A stretch of DNA of 64,000 bases. Origin: Acidovorax_G lacteus (GTDB lineage Bacteria > Pseudomonadota > Gammaproteobacteria > Burkholderiales > Burkholderiaceae_C). The notes below the pieces were generated by a model. That model worked only from the letters and a program-made list of their open reading frames with translations. It made no database searches and was not told the DNA's origin. Of the stretch, positions 26,588 to 35,449 are shown one piece after another (the stretch's first letter is position 1; each line of letters opens with the position of its first letter). The DNA lies in assembly GCF_039540375.1 (NCBI RefSeq), contig NZ_BAABEX010000007.1:62001-126000 (forward strand), written 5' to 3'. The position numbers and the translations under genes are program-made.

Positions 26588-26788
26588 ACTAGTTTAGCCC
26601 AGCCGCGCGGTCTGGTGCTGGCGCGCCCCCATCCGCTGGGGCCTATCTGCTCGGGGGGGGGCGTTCCGGGATGCCCGTGTCGGTCGCATGTGCTGGCGAA
26701 ACGGGCCACGCGATCCTTCCGGCCCGCCAGCATGGCGGGCCCCACGTACCCCTGGGGCGCATCTGGCCCCTGGAGGTCTGCCGCTCGC
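26588..26788. other. Gap between the lytic transglycosylase end and the glyA riboswitch
   Basis: These 201 bases hold the glyA promoter region (TAAACT at 26591-26596) and GC-rich hairpin-prone DNA; CCGCCAGCATGGCGG at 26725-26738 is one short inverted repeat. No coding frame is convincing. Confidence 0.4.
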
Positions 26789-27658
26789 TCAGGGGGTAGC
26801 GGGCGTCGCGGCCGATTCAAGCAGCGCGAGCTTTTCTGCCGCGGGTGCTTTGGCGCTTTGGGGTGTTGTGGCTGCGCTGGCAGGCGCCGCGGCGGCCGTC
26901 GGTGCTGGGGTGGGCACTGCCACAGGGGGCTGCAGCGGCACGTTGCGGCCTGCCGCCACCTGCTGAAGACGCCCATGCTCGGCCAGCACCTTGGCCACAT
27001 AGCCGCCGTCTTCCGGCAGATGTGCTGCGCCAACGTAGAAACGCAGCCCGCCTTCGACCGAGCCCGCGCGGGCAATGCACTCCTGCAGCACCTTGGCGCC
27101 TACGCGCAGGTTGCTCACAGGATCAAAGGCGGCCATGTGGCCTCCGAAGTACTGGTACTTGTCGGTGTGTACACGGGTCATCACCTGCATCAGCCCCTGG
27201 GCTCCGACCGCGCTTTGTGCAAAGGGGTTGAAGTTGGACTCGATGGCCATCACCGCCAGGATCAGCATGGGATCGAGCTTCATGGTGCGCCCGATTTCAT
27301 AGGCTTCGGCCACGATGGCGCTCAGTGGCTCGGGGGCCACGCGGTATTTGCGGCTGAGCCACAGGGCCAGCAGGGCCTGCTCACGAGGCAGGTCTTGTGG
27401 ATTGGCCGCCGTGGCGCGCTCGATGGCATCGGGCTCCACTGGCAGGCCGGCCATGGCCACATGGCGGTCACGCAGCCACTCGCGCAGCTGGGCTTCGCCG
27501 CTTTCACGCAGATCGGGGCGTGCCACGAGCGTGATGGCCACGAAGGCCACGGCGAGTCCCAGCAGGGCGAAGCCGTTGTGGGTCAGTTCAAGAAATCCGC
27601 TCATCACGCGGGCCGCAGTATTTCGCAGGCCTGAGACGATGCGTCCTGTCGCTGTCAT
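26789..27658 (-). CDS. Lytic transglycosylase, SLT domain
   Basis: The 289-residue protein cleaves murein. After a basic N-terminus it has one membrane anchor (about 28-48, GFALLGLAVAFVAITLVA), so the enzyme sits on the periplasmic face of the inner membrane. The SLT domain (about 120-235) shows the catalytic Glu in MAIESNFNPFAQSAVGAQGLMQVM and the DPVSNLRVGAKVLQECI motif. The last 50 residues are Pro/Ala/Thr-rich and probably disordered. The ATG at 27658 has AAGGAAAGAGCT before it. Confidence 0.92.
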   Translation of the reverse strand: MTATGRIVSGLRNTAARVMSGFLELTHNGFALLGLAVAFVAITLVARPDLRESGEAQLREWLRDRHVAMAGLPVEPDAIERATAANPQDLPREQALLALWLSRKYRVAPEPLSAIVAEAYEIGRTMKLDPMLILAVMAIESNFNPFAQSAVGAQGLMQVMTRVHTDKYQYFGGHMAAFDPVSNLRVGAKVLQECIARAGSVEGGLRFYVGAAHLPEDGGYVAKVLAEHGRLQQVAAGRNVPLQPPVAVPTPAPTAAAAPASAATTPQSAKAPAAEKLALLESAATPATP

Positions 27659-28129
27659 AGCTCTTCCTTTCCGAGGCCTGTGGCGCATGGCAGCCGGTGC
27701 ATGCATCGGCTGCGGGGCGCGTAGGCCTTGATTGGTAGCCCTGGTTCCTGCACCGCGCGCTCAGCACCACCGAAGGGTTGCGCGGTACCTCAGGATCCAG
27801 TTCGCCGGGGTCGGCAGCGGCTTGGGGTTTGTACTAGCCTGTTGTGGGGCTGGCGGATTCTAGGAGGAGGTTTAATTCCTGGTCAATACTTAAAAATTTC
27901 TTCTTAATACATTTTGAAAATATCAATGCTGTACTTTTGCACAGTAGTTTGCTGGCAACATGCAGCCGGCAGCACTCCGTAACGATGGGACGCGGTCGGT
28001 CCACCGCAGCGGCGTCAGGCAGTGCTCGGGACCACGGTGGTTCCGGTGGAAAGAGGGCTCCAATCGCGACCGTTGGTCCATTGAAAATCATCGTTTGCCG
28101 GGCGTGCTGTGCTTTGTTATCGTGAAGTC
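27659..28129. other. Long non-coding gap with AT-rich patch
   Basis: Within this stretch, 27860-27960 is clearly richer in A+T than its surroundings (tacttaaaaatttcttcttaatac and neighbours). Its open frames have no ribosome-binding site or family features. A candidate promoter TTGCCG-17-TATCGT (28095-28123) stands at its right end and would serve the RNA described next. Confidence 0.45.
28095..28123 (+). promoter_or_regulatory. Candidate sigma-70 promoter of the small RNA
   Basis: TTGCCG (28095-28100) and TATCGT (28118-28123) are separated by 17 bases. Transcription would start near 28130. The -10 is a moderate match (four of six to TATAAT). Confidence 0.4.
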
Positions 28130-28346
28130 GCCTGCAAACGCGGGCATCGCCAGCCGGGTCTGATCCCCCTCCGAAAGCATGCAGTGCCAAGGTGCAGCGG
28201 AGACGACAGGCTGGCACCCTTGAGGAGCAATCCCTTGCTCCTGCGGGCCGGGACCAGCATCCTCCCGGCCGCGCTGATGTGCAGGACCTTGTGTCCGCCG
28301 TCTGGCCCGGTGCCCTGTACCAACCAGGGCGCCGGGCTTTCTTTTT
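28130..28346 (+). ncRNA. Probable small structured RNA, unassigned family
   Basis: This region has no coding support but ends in a strong intrinsic terminator and contains three further hairpins in a row: CAAGGTGC/GCACCCTTG (28188-28222, loop with GGA), AGGAGCAA/TTGCTCCT (28223-28242) and GGCCGGGA/TCCCGGCC (28246-28270). A promoter-like sequence stands at its left edge. About 217 nt would be made. It does not show the hallmark segments of 6S RNA, tmRNA, RNase P, SRP RNA or of the riboswitches I know. A leader of the DUF349 gene 230 bases on is an alternative. Confidence 0.5.
28305..28346 (+). terminator. Strong intrinsic terminator of the small RNA
   Basis: GCCCGGTGCCCTG pairs with CAGGGCGCCGGGC (13 pairs, one G-U) around a seven-base loop, followed by TTTCTTTTT. 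The next gene starts 230 bases downstream, so a separate short transcript ends here. Confidence 0.88.
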
Positions 28347-28579
28347 GAGGTGGCGCCGCGTGTACAAAGGGCGCGCACGGCCATGTCGCGTCGCCTGCTG
28401 CGCGGCCCTTATTCCGGTGTGTCGCCCCGTTGCACTGGGTTCATCTGGCGGGTGGCGATCTGAACCCGGTCAAAATACAGCCTTTGGGTGCAGAGGCAGG
28501 GCCGTGGGCTCGCTGTACCCGGGCTGCTGGCACACAAGGCCCTTGTGGCCTTTTGGCCGTGTTTGATGGGCTCCGATTC

Positions 28580-31240
28580 ATGTTTTCTCTTTTTTCGCGC
28601 AACACCATGTCCGACGCACCCGATGTGACCCCGGCTCCGGCCAAAACCTCCGAGCCCCACCCTCTGGATGCCCTGACCGGTGGTGCTTTTTCTGCCCAGA
28701 CCTCTGGCGAGCGTTCGGCCCGCATCCGCGAGTGGCTGGCCACCCAGCCCGCGCTGGACGCTCTGCAGGAAGTGTTCAAGGAGTTGAGTGCGCGCGACAA
28801 AGGCGCAGCCCGTGCGGTACGGGAGCGCATGGATGAGATCCGCCGCGCCCGGGATCAGGAGGCCATTGCGGTCGAATGGGCCGAGAAGGCCACGCGCTTG
28901 CTGGAGGGCGCGAGGCTGAACATCGCCGATGCGTTGGCGTGGCAGCGCGACGCCGCGAAAGCGGGAGCCCCCTTGTCTCGTGAGCCGCTCTCGGCTCTGA
29001 AGACGCAACTGTCCGAACGGGTGAAGGTGATTGAAGACCTGCAGCACCGTGTGCAGGTGCAGCGCGAAGCCGCAGTGCTCCTCACGCAACGCATCGAGGT
29101 ACTGTCGACCAAGCCCTGGCGCGACGCACAGGCGGCGCTGGAGACCTTGCGTGCCGATGTGCAGCGCTGGCAAGACCAAGCTGGTGAATTGAGCGCCGAC
29201 GCTGCATGGCCGAGCGTTGAAGCCCGTTTTCCGCCCCAGTTGGATGCCGCCCGTACGCAATTGCTGGTGGTATGGGATGCTTTTCAACTGGCTCTGCAGC
29301 AAGCGGTGGCTGCAGCCGAAGACGCCTCTGCGAGCTTGCCCCCGGTACCCGTGTGGGCCGACGAACTGCGGGTGGCTCGCGGCGAAGTGCCGGTGGCCGC
29401 ATCGGCTGCAGAGCCCAAGCCCGCGCGTGCAGCGCGCCCGGCCGCCAACGACGGTCCGGTGCGAGAGCTGGCCCGGCAGGCCGTCGAACCCGCCGTGGTG
29501 GCACTGGAAACCCAGACGGCGCAGGGCCATGCCAAGCCCATGGCCGATGCGGCCGGCAACTTGCGCGGCTTGCTGCGCAAGCACGGCCGCTGGATCGACC
29601 AGGCCCTGGAGGCGCGTGTGCACGCGGCTCTGGTGGCGGCAGGAGAGCTGCAGGGCTGGCAGCGTTGGGGGGCCGACCAGGTACGCGAGGAACTGATCGC
29701 CAAAGCGCAGGCGTTGCTGCAGCGCCCGGCCGGTCAGGCCTTGGGCGGACGCAAGATTCAGGAGAGCCTGCGCCAGCTGCGTGAACAATGGAAGCAGGCG
29801 GACCAAGGTGGCCTGCCCAACCATGCGCTGTGGAAAAAGTTCGATGAAGCCTGCAATGCGGCGCACAAGGTGGTGGAAGCGTGGCTGGAGCGCGTGCGCA
29901 CCGAGGCGGCGGAACACAAGGCACAGCGCCTGGCCCTGATTGAAGAAGTCAAGGCGTGGGCGGCCGAGCACCGTGCGGCAACCGACTGGAAGGAGATGCA
30001 GCGCGCGCTGCGTCAGTTCGCCGAACGCTGGCGTGACAGTGGCCATGTGGGCGACAAGCTGTTTGCGGAGCTGCAGCCCCTGTGGAAGGACGCGATGGTT
30101 GCCGCTTCTGCGCCTCTGGAGGCGGCTCAGGCCGCAAGCCTGCAACGCCGCGAGGCCATGATTCAAGAGGCTGAACAGCTGGGTGCTGCCGCCACGCTGC
30201 GCATCGACGCCATCAAGGCGTTGCAGCAACGTTGGCAGGCTGAAGCGCAGGCCGTGCCGCTGGACCGCAAGCACGAGCAGCGTCTGTGGGATGCGTTCCG
30301 AAAGCCCTTGGACGACGCTTTTCAGCGCAAGTCGAGCCAGCGCGACCGCACCGCAGAGCCGTTGAACGCACGCGACCGTGCGGTGCTGGAGGCCTCGAAA
30401 GAGGTGCAAGCGGCAGCGGCCAGTGGCGATGCCCAGCGCATTCGTGCCAGTCTGCAAGCGCTCGAAGCGGCCATGCAGGCGCCAGCTGAGCCTGCCGAGG
30501 CTGCCGCATCCGCGGCGGCGCAGCAGGCTCCTGCCGCAGAGGCTGACACCGCTGTTGCGCCGGCTGTGCCTGTGGCTGCACCGCGCACGGTGGTGGCCGT
30601 GCGCGGCGACGACCGTCCGGGTGCGCGCAAGGATCTGGCCGCAGCGCCTGCGCGCGGTGCAGACCGCCGGGATGCGCGAGGCGCTGGTCGTGACGGCCGG
30701 GGAGATCCTCGCCGCGACGAGGGGCGTCGTTTCGGTAGTGGCGTGCGTGATGGCGCCCGACCGGAATCCCGTGGCCCGCGTTTGGGCGATACCGCGTTCC
30801 GTGCCCAGCGCGATGCGGTAGAGCATGCCCAGATGGCGCTGCGCAAGCTGGCGGCGCAGGCCCACGGCGAGGTGCTGACCCAATTGCTGGGCGCATGGGA
30901 GCAGCGGAACGCGAGCTTGGTGCCTTCTGCACAGGACCTGGGCAGCAGGGTCAGCCCGGCCGTACGCGCCGCTTGGGTGCAAGCGCTGGGTCACGCTGCC
31001 CAGGGCGATGGCCGTGCGTTGATGCTGCGTTTGGAGATTGCCGCTGATGTGCCATCACCAGCCGATCAGTTGTCAGAGCGCCGCTTGCTGCAATTGCAGT
31101 TGCTCACGCGCCGCAACGATCCGGCGCCCGACCAGACCTGGGGGCACGATGTCGCGTCGCTGCTCAAGACAGGGCATGAAGCCGCACTGGCGCGCCGGCT
31201 GCAGTCGGTGCTCAAGGCGCTGCTGCGCAAGGCTTTATGA
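28580..31240 (+). CDS. Large DUF349 repeat protein
   Basis: The 886-residue protein contains several helical DUF349 repeats (for example LREQWKQADQGGLPNHALWKKFDEACNAAHKVVEAWL at about 395-440 and ALQQRWQAEAQAVPLDRKHEQRLWDAFRKPLDDAF at about 550-590). Repeats are rich in Trp, Lys and Glu and form long helical arrays. Residues about 674-734 are an Arg/Gly/Asp-rich disordered segment, and Ala/Pro-rich stretches flank it. The function of DUF349 proteins is unknown. I chose the ATG at 28580 (MFSLFSRNTMSDAP); a longer frame upstream has no support. A terminator follows. Confidence 0.85.
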   Translation: MFSLFSRNTMSDAPDVTPAPAKTSEPHPLDALTGGAFSAQTSGERSARIREWLATQPALDALQEVFKELSARDKGAARAVRERMDEIRRARDQEAIAVEWAEKATRLLEGARLNIADALAWQRDAAKAGAPLSREPLSALKTQLSERVKVIEDLQHRVQVQREAAVLLTQRIEVLSTKPWRDAQAALETLRADVQRWQDQAGELSADAAWPSVEARFPPQLDAARTQLLVVWDAFQLALQQAVAAAEDASASLPPVPVWADELRVARGEVPVAASAAEPKPARAARPAANDGPVRELARQAVEPAVVALETQTAQGHAKPMADAAGNLRGLLRKHGRWIDQALEARVHAALVAAGELQGWQRWGADQVREELIAKAQALLQRPAGQALGGRKIQESLRQLREQWKQADQGGLPNHALWKKFDEACNAAHKVVEAWLERVRTEAAEHKAQRLALIEEVKAWAAEHRAATDWKEMQRALRQFAERWRDSGHVGDKLFAELQPLWKDAMVAASAPLEAAQAASLQRREAMIQEAEQLGAAATLRIDAIKALQQRWQAEAQAVPLDRKHEQRLWDAFRKPLDDAFQRKSSQRDRTAEPLNARDRAVLEASKEVQAAAASGDAQRIRASLQALEAAMQAPAEPAEAAASAAAQQAPAAEADTAVAPAVPVAAPRTVVAVRGDDRPGARKDLAAAPARGADRRDARGAGRDGRGDPRRDEGRRFGSGVRDGARPESRGPRLGDTAFRAQRDAVEHAQMALRKLAAQAHGEVLTQLLGAWEQRNASLVPSAQDLGSRVSPAVRAAWVQALGHAAQGDGRALMLRLEIAADVPSPADQLSERRLLQLQLLTRRNDPAPDQTWGHDVASLLKTGHEAALARRLQSVLKALLRKAL

Positions 31241-31264
31241 CGTCTGGCAGTCGCGTTGCATCAA

Positions 31265-31291
31265 AAGCGGGCCTTAGGGCCCGCTTTTTTT
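31265..31291 (+). terminator. Intrinsic terminator after the DUF349 gene
   Basis: GCGGGCC and GGCCCGC (31267-31273, 31278-31284) form a 7-bp stem with a four-base loop followed by seven T. Confidence 0.88.
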
Positions 31292-31390
31292 GCGGGGTGT
31301 GGAACGTCGGTGAGGGGCTGCGCTCTGTATTGCCTGAGCAGACGCGAGGGGGCCGCATCGTTGATTCAGCGACTTGCCGAGAGAGCCATG

Positions 31391-31418
31391 AAAAAAGCCG
31401 TCCAGAGGACGGCTTTTT
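31391..31418 (-). terminator. Terminator of the first tRNA-Leu (bidirectional)
   Basis: GCCGTCC and GGACGGC (31397-31403, 31407-31413) form a stem with a T-run in either direction: six T on the minus strand and five on the plus strand. It lies just after the first tRNA-Leu read leftward. Confidence 0.85.
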
Positions 31419-31424
31419 GTATTT

Positions 31425-31509
<85 letters not shown>

Positions 31510-31527
31510 ATTTCAGGAAAGACTCAA

Positions 31528-31533
31528 ATTATA
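31528..31533 (-). promoter_or_regulatory. -10 box of tRNA-Leu copy 1
   Basis: A perfect TATAAT on the minus strand, 19 bases before the tRNA 5' end. A weak TTGCAA lies about 19 bases further upstream. Confidence 0.6.
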
Positions 31534-31688
31534 CAGCAGTTTTTGTGCGTGTTTGCAATGCTCTGTGCGATGGCTGTTTCGCGTCGGATGGGGGCGATGC
31601 GTTGCCGGACTGATCAGGTTCAGAGGAACGAAGGGTTGCGGCTTGCCGGTGTCGCAGGGCGGCGCTGGCGTGTGCCGAGCCGGCCAAC

Positions 31689-31719
31689 AAAAAAGCCGCC
31701 AGAAATCTCTGGCGGCTTT
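31689..31719 (-). terminator. Terminator of the second tRNA-Leu
   Basis: AGCCGCCAGA and TCTGGCGGCT form a 10-bp stem with a four-base loop; six T follow on the minus strand. The second tRNA therefore is a separate transcription unit. Confidence 0.85.
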
Positions 31720-31757
31720 GGATATTTCAAAAACCTTGGAGTGGTTCTCGTTAAACT

Positions 31758-31842
<85 letters not shown>

Positions 31843-31861
31843 ATTTCAGGAAAGACTCAGA

Positions 31862-34189
31862 TTGTATATCAAAAAAAACGCCGTCAACAGCAACACCAGC
31901 CTCCTGTCGGACGAAATTGAAGGCACCGTGCAGGGGCATCGCGACGGCCACGGCTTCGTGGTGCGGGACGACGCCGAACCCGACATCTACATTCCCCCCA
32001 ACGAGATGCGTGCCGTGCTCCACAAGGATCGCGTGCGGGTGCGCATCGTGCGGCACGACCGCCGAGGACGCCCCGAAGGCCGCGTCGTCGAGATCATCGA
32101 GCGTCCCGCACAGCCCATCATCGGGCGGCTGCTGCAGGAAAGCGGCGTCTGGCTGGTGGCACCGGAGGACAAACGCTACGGCCAGGATGTCCTGATTCCC
32201 AAGGGCGCTACCGGTACGGCCAAGCCCGGGCAGGTGGTGGTGGTCGAACTCACCGAGCCGCCCGCGCTGTTCGGCCAGCCCGTGGGCCGCATCACCGAAG
32301 TGCTTGGCGAGGTGGACGATCCGGGTATGGAAATCGAGATCGCCGTACGCAAATACGGTGTGCCGCATGAGTTCTCGGACGACTGCCTGGCCCAGGCCAA
32401 GGCCCTGCCCGACAAGGTGCGCGCCACCGACAAGAAGCGCCGCATCGATCTGACCGATGTGCCGCTGGTCACGATCGACGGCGAAGACGCGCGCGACTTT
32501 GACGACGCCGTGTATTGCGAGCCCGCCCGCGTGGGCCGCGGCAAAGGCTGGCGCCTGCTCGTGGCGATTGCCGACGTGAGCCACTACGTCGAAACGGGCA
32601 GCGCCATCGACATCGATGCCTACGACCGCGCCACCAGCGTGTACTTTCCGCGGCGTGTGATTCCCATGCTGCCGGAGAAGCTCTCCAACGGGCTGTGCTC
32701 GCTCAACCCCGACGTGGACCGCCTGTGCATGGTGTGCGACATGCTGATCAACGCCCAGGGCGAGATCCATGCGTACCAGTTCTACCCGGCAGTGATGCAC
32801 AGCCACGCGCGCTTTACGTACACCGAGGTGGCGGCCATTCTGGCCAACACCCGCGGGCCCGAGGCCGCGCGCCGCCAGGCCCGCGTGCAGGATCTGCTGA
32901 ACCTGCACGACGTGTACCGGGCCTTGCTGGCCGCACGCCAGCAGCGGGGTGCGGTGGATTTCGAGACCACCGAAACCCAGATCGTGTGCGACGAAAACGG
33001 CCGCATCGAAAAGATCGTGCCGCGCACGCGCAACGATGCGCACCGGCTCATCGAAGAAGCCATGCTGGCCGCCAACGTCTGCAGCGCCGACTTCATCCAG
33101 CAAAGCCAGCACCCCGGGCTGTTCCGCGTGCATGAGGGACCGACGCCCGAGAAGCAGGAAATCCTGCGCGGCTACCTCAAGGCCATGGCCGTGGGCATGA
33201 GCATCAGCGACAACCCGCACCCCTCGGAGTTCCAGGCGATCGCAGCTGCCACCAAGGACCGTCCAGACGCTCAGCAGATCCACACCATGCTGCTGCGCTC
33301 CATGCAGCAGGCCATCTACACGCCGATCAACAGCGGCCACTTCGGGCTGGCGTTCGAGGCCTACACCCACTTCACGAGTCCGATCCGGCGCTACCCCGAT
33401 CTGCTGGTGCACCGGGTCATCAAGGCCATCCTGGGGGGCTCGCGCTACCAGTTGCCAGCGCTGCCCACCCCGGGGGAGGCGCATGCCAAGCTGGCCAAGC
33501 GCCTGGCCTCGCGCGTGGCTGCGCCCACCATGGCCCCGCGGCGTGAGCCTGCGCGCACGCGCGACACCCAGGCCTGGGAAGCCGCAGGCCTGCACTGCAG
33601 CGCCAACGAGCGGCGTGCCGATGAAGCCAGCCGTGACGTGGAGGCCTGGCTCAAGTGCAAGTACATGCGCGAGCACCTGGGCGAAGAGTTCAGCGGCGTG
33701 GTCAGTGCTGTGACGAGCTTTGGCGTCTTCGTCACGCTCGATGCGCTGTATGTCGAAGGCCTGGTGCACATCACGGAACTGGGGGGCGAGTACTACAAGT
33801 TTGATGAAGCGCGGCAGGAGCTGCGTGGCGAGCGCACGGGCATCCGCTATGCGATTGGCGCGCGGGTGCGCGTGCAGGTCAGCCGCGTGGACCTGGACGG
33901 CCGCAAGATCGACTTCCGCCTGGTGCGCGAGGGCGAGGAACTGCTGGGCCGCGCACTCAAAGACAAAGGTCTGGCGACCGATGCGGCTGGCGGTGCGGGA
34001 CGCAAGAGCCGCGACGCGTCCTCTGGCCGCAAGACTGGCAAGTCGCATGCGGTGTCCGTGGCTGACGAGGCGGAGCCGATCCGCGGCCGCGGTTCGCGCG
34101 CGCCTGCCAGCGGGGCCAAGGCCGTGGCCAAGAAGACCACCCCGGGCAAGGCGAGCAAGGGCAAGGCCCGCAAGACACGCCGGGGCTGA
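31862..34189 (+). CDS. rnr: Ribonuclease R
   Basis: The 775-residue 3'-5' exoribonuclease degrades structured RNA. Domains: cold-shock OB domains (about 20-190, EGTVQGHRDGHGFVV...), RNB catalytic domain with metal-binding Asp in IDGEDARDFDDAVY (about 204-217), S1 domain (about 600-680, GVVSAVTSFGVFVTL...GLVHITELGG) and a Lys/Arg/Gly-rich tail from about 715. The start is taken as TTG 31862 with AGGAAAG seven bases ahead; it has no in-frame ATG before the OB domain. E. coli RNase R carries about 60 further N-terminal residues (a helix-turn-helix) that are missing here. The start lies inside the 5' flank of tRNA-Leu copy 2. Confidence 0.93.
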   Translation: MYIKKNAVNSNTSLLSDEIEGTVQGHRDGHGFVVRDDAEPDIYIPPNEMRAVLHKDRVRVRIVRHDRRGRPEGRVVEIIERPAQPIIGRLLQESGVWLVAPEDKRYGQDVLIPKGATGTAKPGQVVVVELTEPPALFGQPVGRITEVLGEVDDPGMEIEIAVRKYGVPHEFSDDCLAQAKALPDKVRATDKKRRIDLTDVPLVTIDGEDARDFDDAVYCEPARVGRGKGWRLLVAIADVSHYVETGSAIDIDAYDRATSVYFPRRVIPMLPEKLSNGLCSLNPDVDRLCMVCDMLINAQGEIHAYQFYPAVMHSHARFTYTEVAAILANTRGPEAARRQARVQDLLNLHDVYRALLAARQQRGAVDFETTETQIVCDENGRIEKIVPRTRNDAHRLIEEAMLAANVCSADFIQQSQHPGLFRVHEGPTPEKQEILRGYLKAMAVGMSISDNPHPSEFQAIAAATKDRPDAQQIHTMLLRSMQQAIYTPINSGHFGLAFEAYTHFTSPIRRYPDLLVHRVIKAILGGSRYQLPALPTPGEAHAKLAKRLASRVAAPTMAPRREPARTRDTQAWEAAGLHCSANERRADEASRDVEAWLKCKYMREHLGEEFSGVVSAVTSFGVFVTLDALYVEGLVHITELGGEYYKFDEARQELRGERTGIRYAIGARVRVQVSRVDLDGRKIDFRLVREGEELLGRALKDKGLATDAAGGAGRKSRDASSGRKTGKSHAVSVADEAEPIRGRGSRAPASGAKAVAKKTTPGKASKGKARKTRRG

Positions 34190-34291
34190 CCGCAGCGGTG
34201 GCGCTGCTGAGGAGCGGCGGGCGCACTGCAGGATTCCGCAGTGCCGCAAAGAGGGGCCTGCAAAGCGGGCTCGCAGGCGGTTGTGCGGTCA

Positions 34292-34342
34292 TTTGCTATG
34301 ATTTCGATAGCTGCTTGTGCTTGTTTTATAAGCACAAGCAGT
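34292..34342 (+). repeat. Dispersed palindromic repeat, copy C
   Basis: Leader TTTGCTATGATTTCGATA, then GCTGCTTGTGCTT and AAGCACAAGCAG around TGTTTTAT. Both arms carry one compensated change compared with copies A, B and D (GCTCG to GCTTG and CGAGC to CAAGC), so the stem is maintained. It lies about 100 bases after rnr. Confidence 0.83.
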
Positions 34343-34346
34343 CCTT

Positions 34347-35318
34347 CTAAGGCGATTTCTGCAAGGTGGTCAGGAACTGGGTGTAGCGCCAAGCCGTGCC
34401 CTTGGGGTCTTCCATCATCGGCAAATGGCCGATGCCTTCGAGGCGCTGCGCATGGCCTTGGCGCAGCAGACCCTGCAGCACAGGCAGCCCGGACACATCG
34501 AATACCCGGTCCTGCGCTCCCCACAACACCAGTGTGGGCACCGGCAAGCCGCCCGCGGCCTGCAGGCGTTCTTGCAGCAGGAAGCGGTCTTTGAGCTGTG
34601 CGTCCCACAGCCGTGCGTTGGACGCAGCGTTGCCCACGGCCGTCTCGCGGCTGACATGCAGGATGGGGTAGGGTAGCAATGGCCGCTGCTCGAAGACCAG
34701 GTTCATCATGGCCTCGAAGGCTGCTGCGTCCTGCGCCACCAGCGGGCGCTGGCCAGCGTCGATCTGCTGGTCCATGGGGCTGGGTTGGGGGGAGCGCACG
34801 CCATGCGGCGCACCGATGAAGGCCACGCTCGCCACACGCTGCGGATGCTGCAGGGCGAACAACGCGGCGACGGTGCCGCCCATCGAATTGCCGGCTAGGT
34901 GCACGCGCTCCAGGCCCAGCGCGTCCATCCACGCGGCCAGGCGTTCGGTGTGGGCCGCATAGTCGTAGGGTGCGCGGTCCAGCCGCGTGCTTTCGCCAAA
35001 GCCTGGAATGTCTGGTGCCAGCACGCGGACCTGCCCCGGCAGTGTGCGGGCAAAGTCCACCCAGTGGTCTTTTTCGGCGAATATGCCGTGCAGCAGCACC
35101 ACCGGCAGGGTGTCGGGCGCCTGCGAGTCGGGTGTGTCTGGCGCAGAGTCGAGGTAATGGATGGTGTGCGCGGCGGCCACCACCTGCTGGGCTTCCAAGC
35201 CCGACAGGCTGCGGTTGAATTGCAACAGATACGGTGCGACCGCATAGGGCATGCCGTACCAGACGCTGGTGATACCCAGCGCCACCAGGGTCACAAGGAA
35301 AAAGGCGATGCGTTTCAC
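34347..35318 (-). CDS. Alpha/beta hydrolase, membrane-anchored
   Basis: The 323-residue protein has an uncleaved N-terminal hydrophobic segment (about 4-22, AFFLVTLVALGITSVWYG) and an alpha/beta-hydrolase domain. Motifs: HGIFAEKDHW (oxyanion region, about 78), GNSMGG (nucleophile Ser, about 150), WGAQDRVFDVS (acid) and GIGHLPMMEDP (His). These resemble epoxide hydrolase or C-C hydrolase-like esterases; no substrate is implied. The start is GTG 35318 with GGAG upstream. It ends just beside repeat copy C and diverges from the AraC gene. Confidence 0.87.
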   Translation of the reverse strand: MKRIAFFLVTLVALGITSVWYGMPYAVAPYLLQFNRSLSGLEAQQVVAAAHTIHYLDSAPDTPDSQAPDTLPVVLLHGIFAEKDHWVDFARTLPGQVRVLAPDIPGFGESTRLDRAPYDYAAHTERLAAWMDALGLERVHLAGNSMGGTVAALFALQHPQRVASVAFIGAPHGVRSPQPSPMDQQIDAGQRPLVAQDAAAFEAMMNLVFEQRPLLPYPILHVSRETAVGNAASNARLWDAQLKDRFLLQERLQAAGGLPVPTLVLWGAQDRVFDVSGLPVLQGLLRQGHAQRLEGIGHLPMMEDPKGTAWRYTQFLTTLQKSP

Positions 35319-35449
35319 GCAAGGGTCTCCAGGAAAGAGGGATCGAATCAGGGGCTGCGGCCCCCAGACGGTTTCAGCGCGTGCTGTGCGCTGCAAACCC
35401 GGCAAGCCTACGGATGCGGGCCGCCGCTGGCTTGCAGGTTTGGGCTGAG

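Noticed and set aside
26411..27075. Overlapping frames over the glyA leader
   Set aside because: They follow from the high GC content; the DNA is explained by the riboswitch and the transglycosylase end.
28130..28346. 6S RNA, SRP RNA, tmRNA or a known riboswitch
   Set aside because: None of the conserved core segments that I know for these RNAs is present; I left the RNA unassigned.
27834..28367. Leftward frame of 177 codons in the long gap
   Set aside because: Composition is arbitrary (many Arg, Cys and Pro), it crosses the terminated RNA in the wrong direction, and it has no ribosome-binding site.
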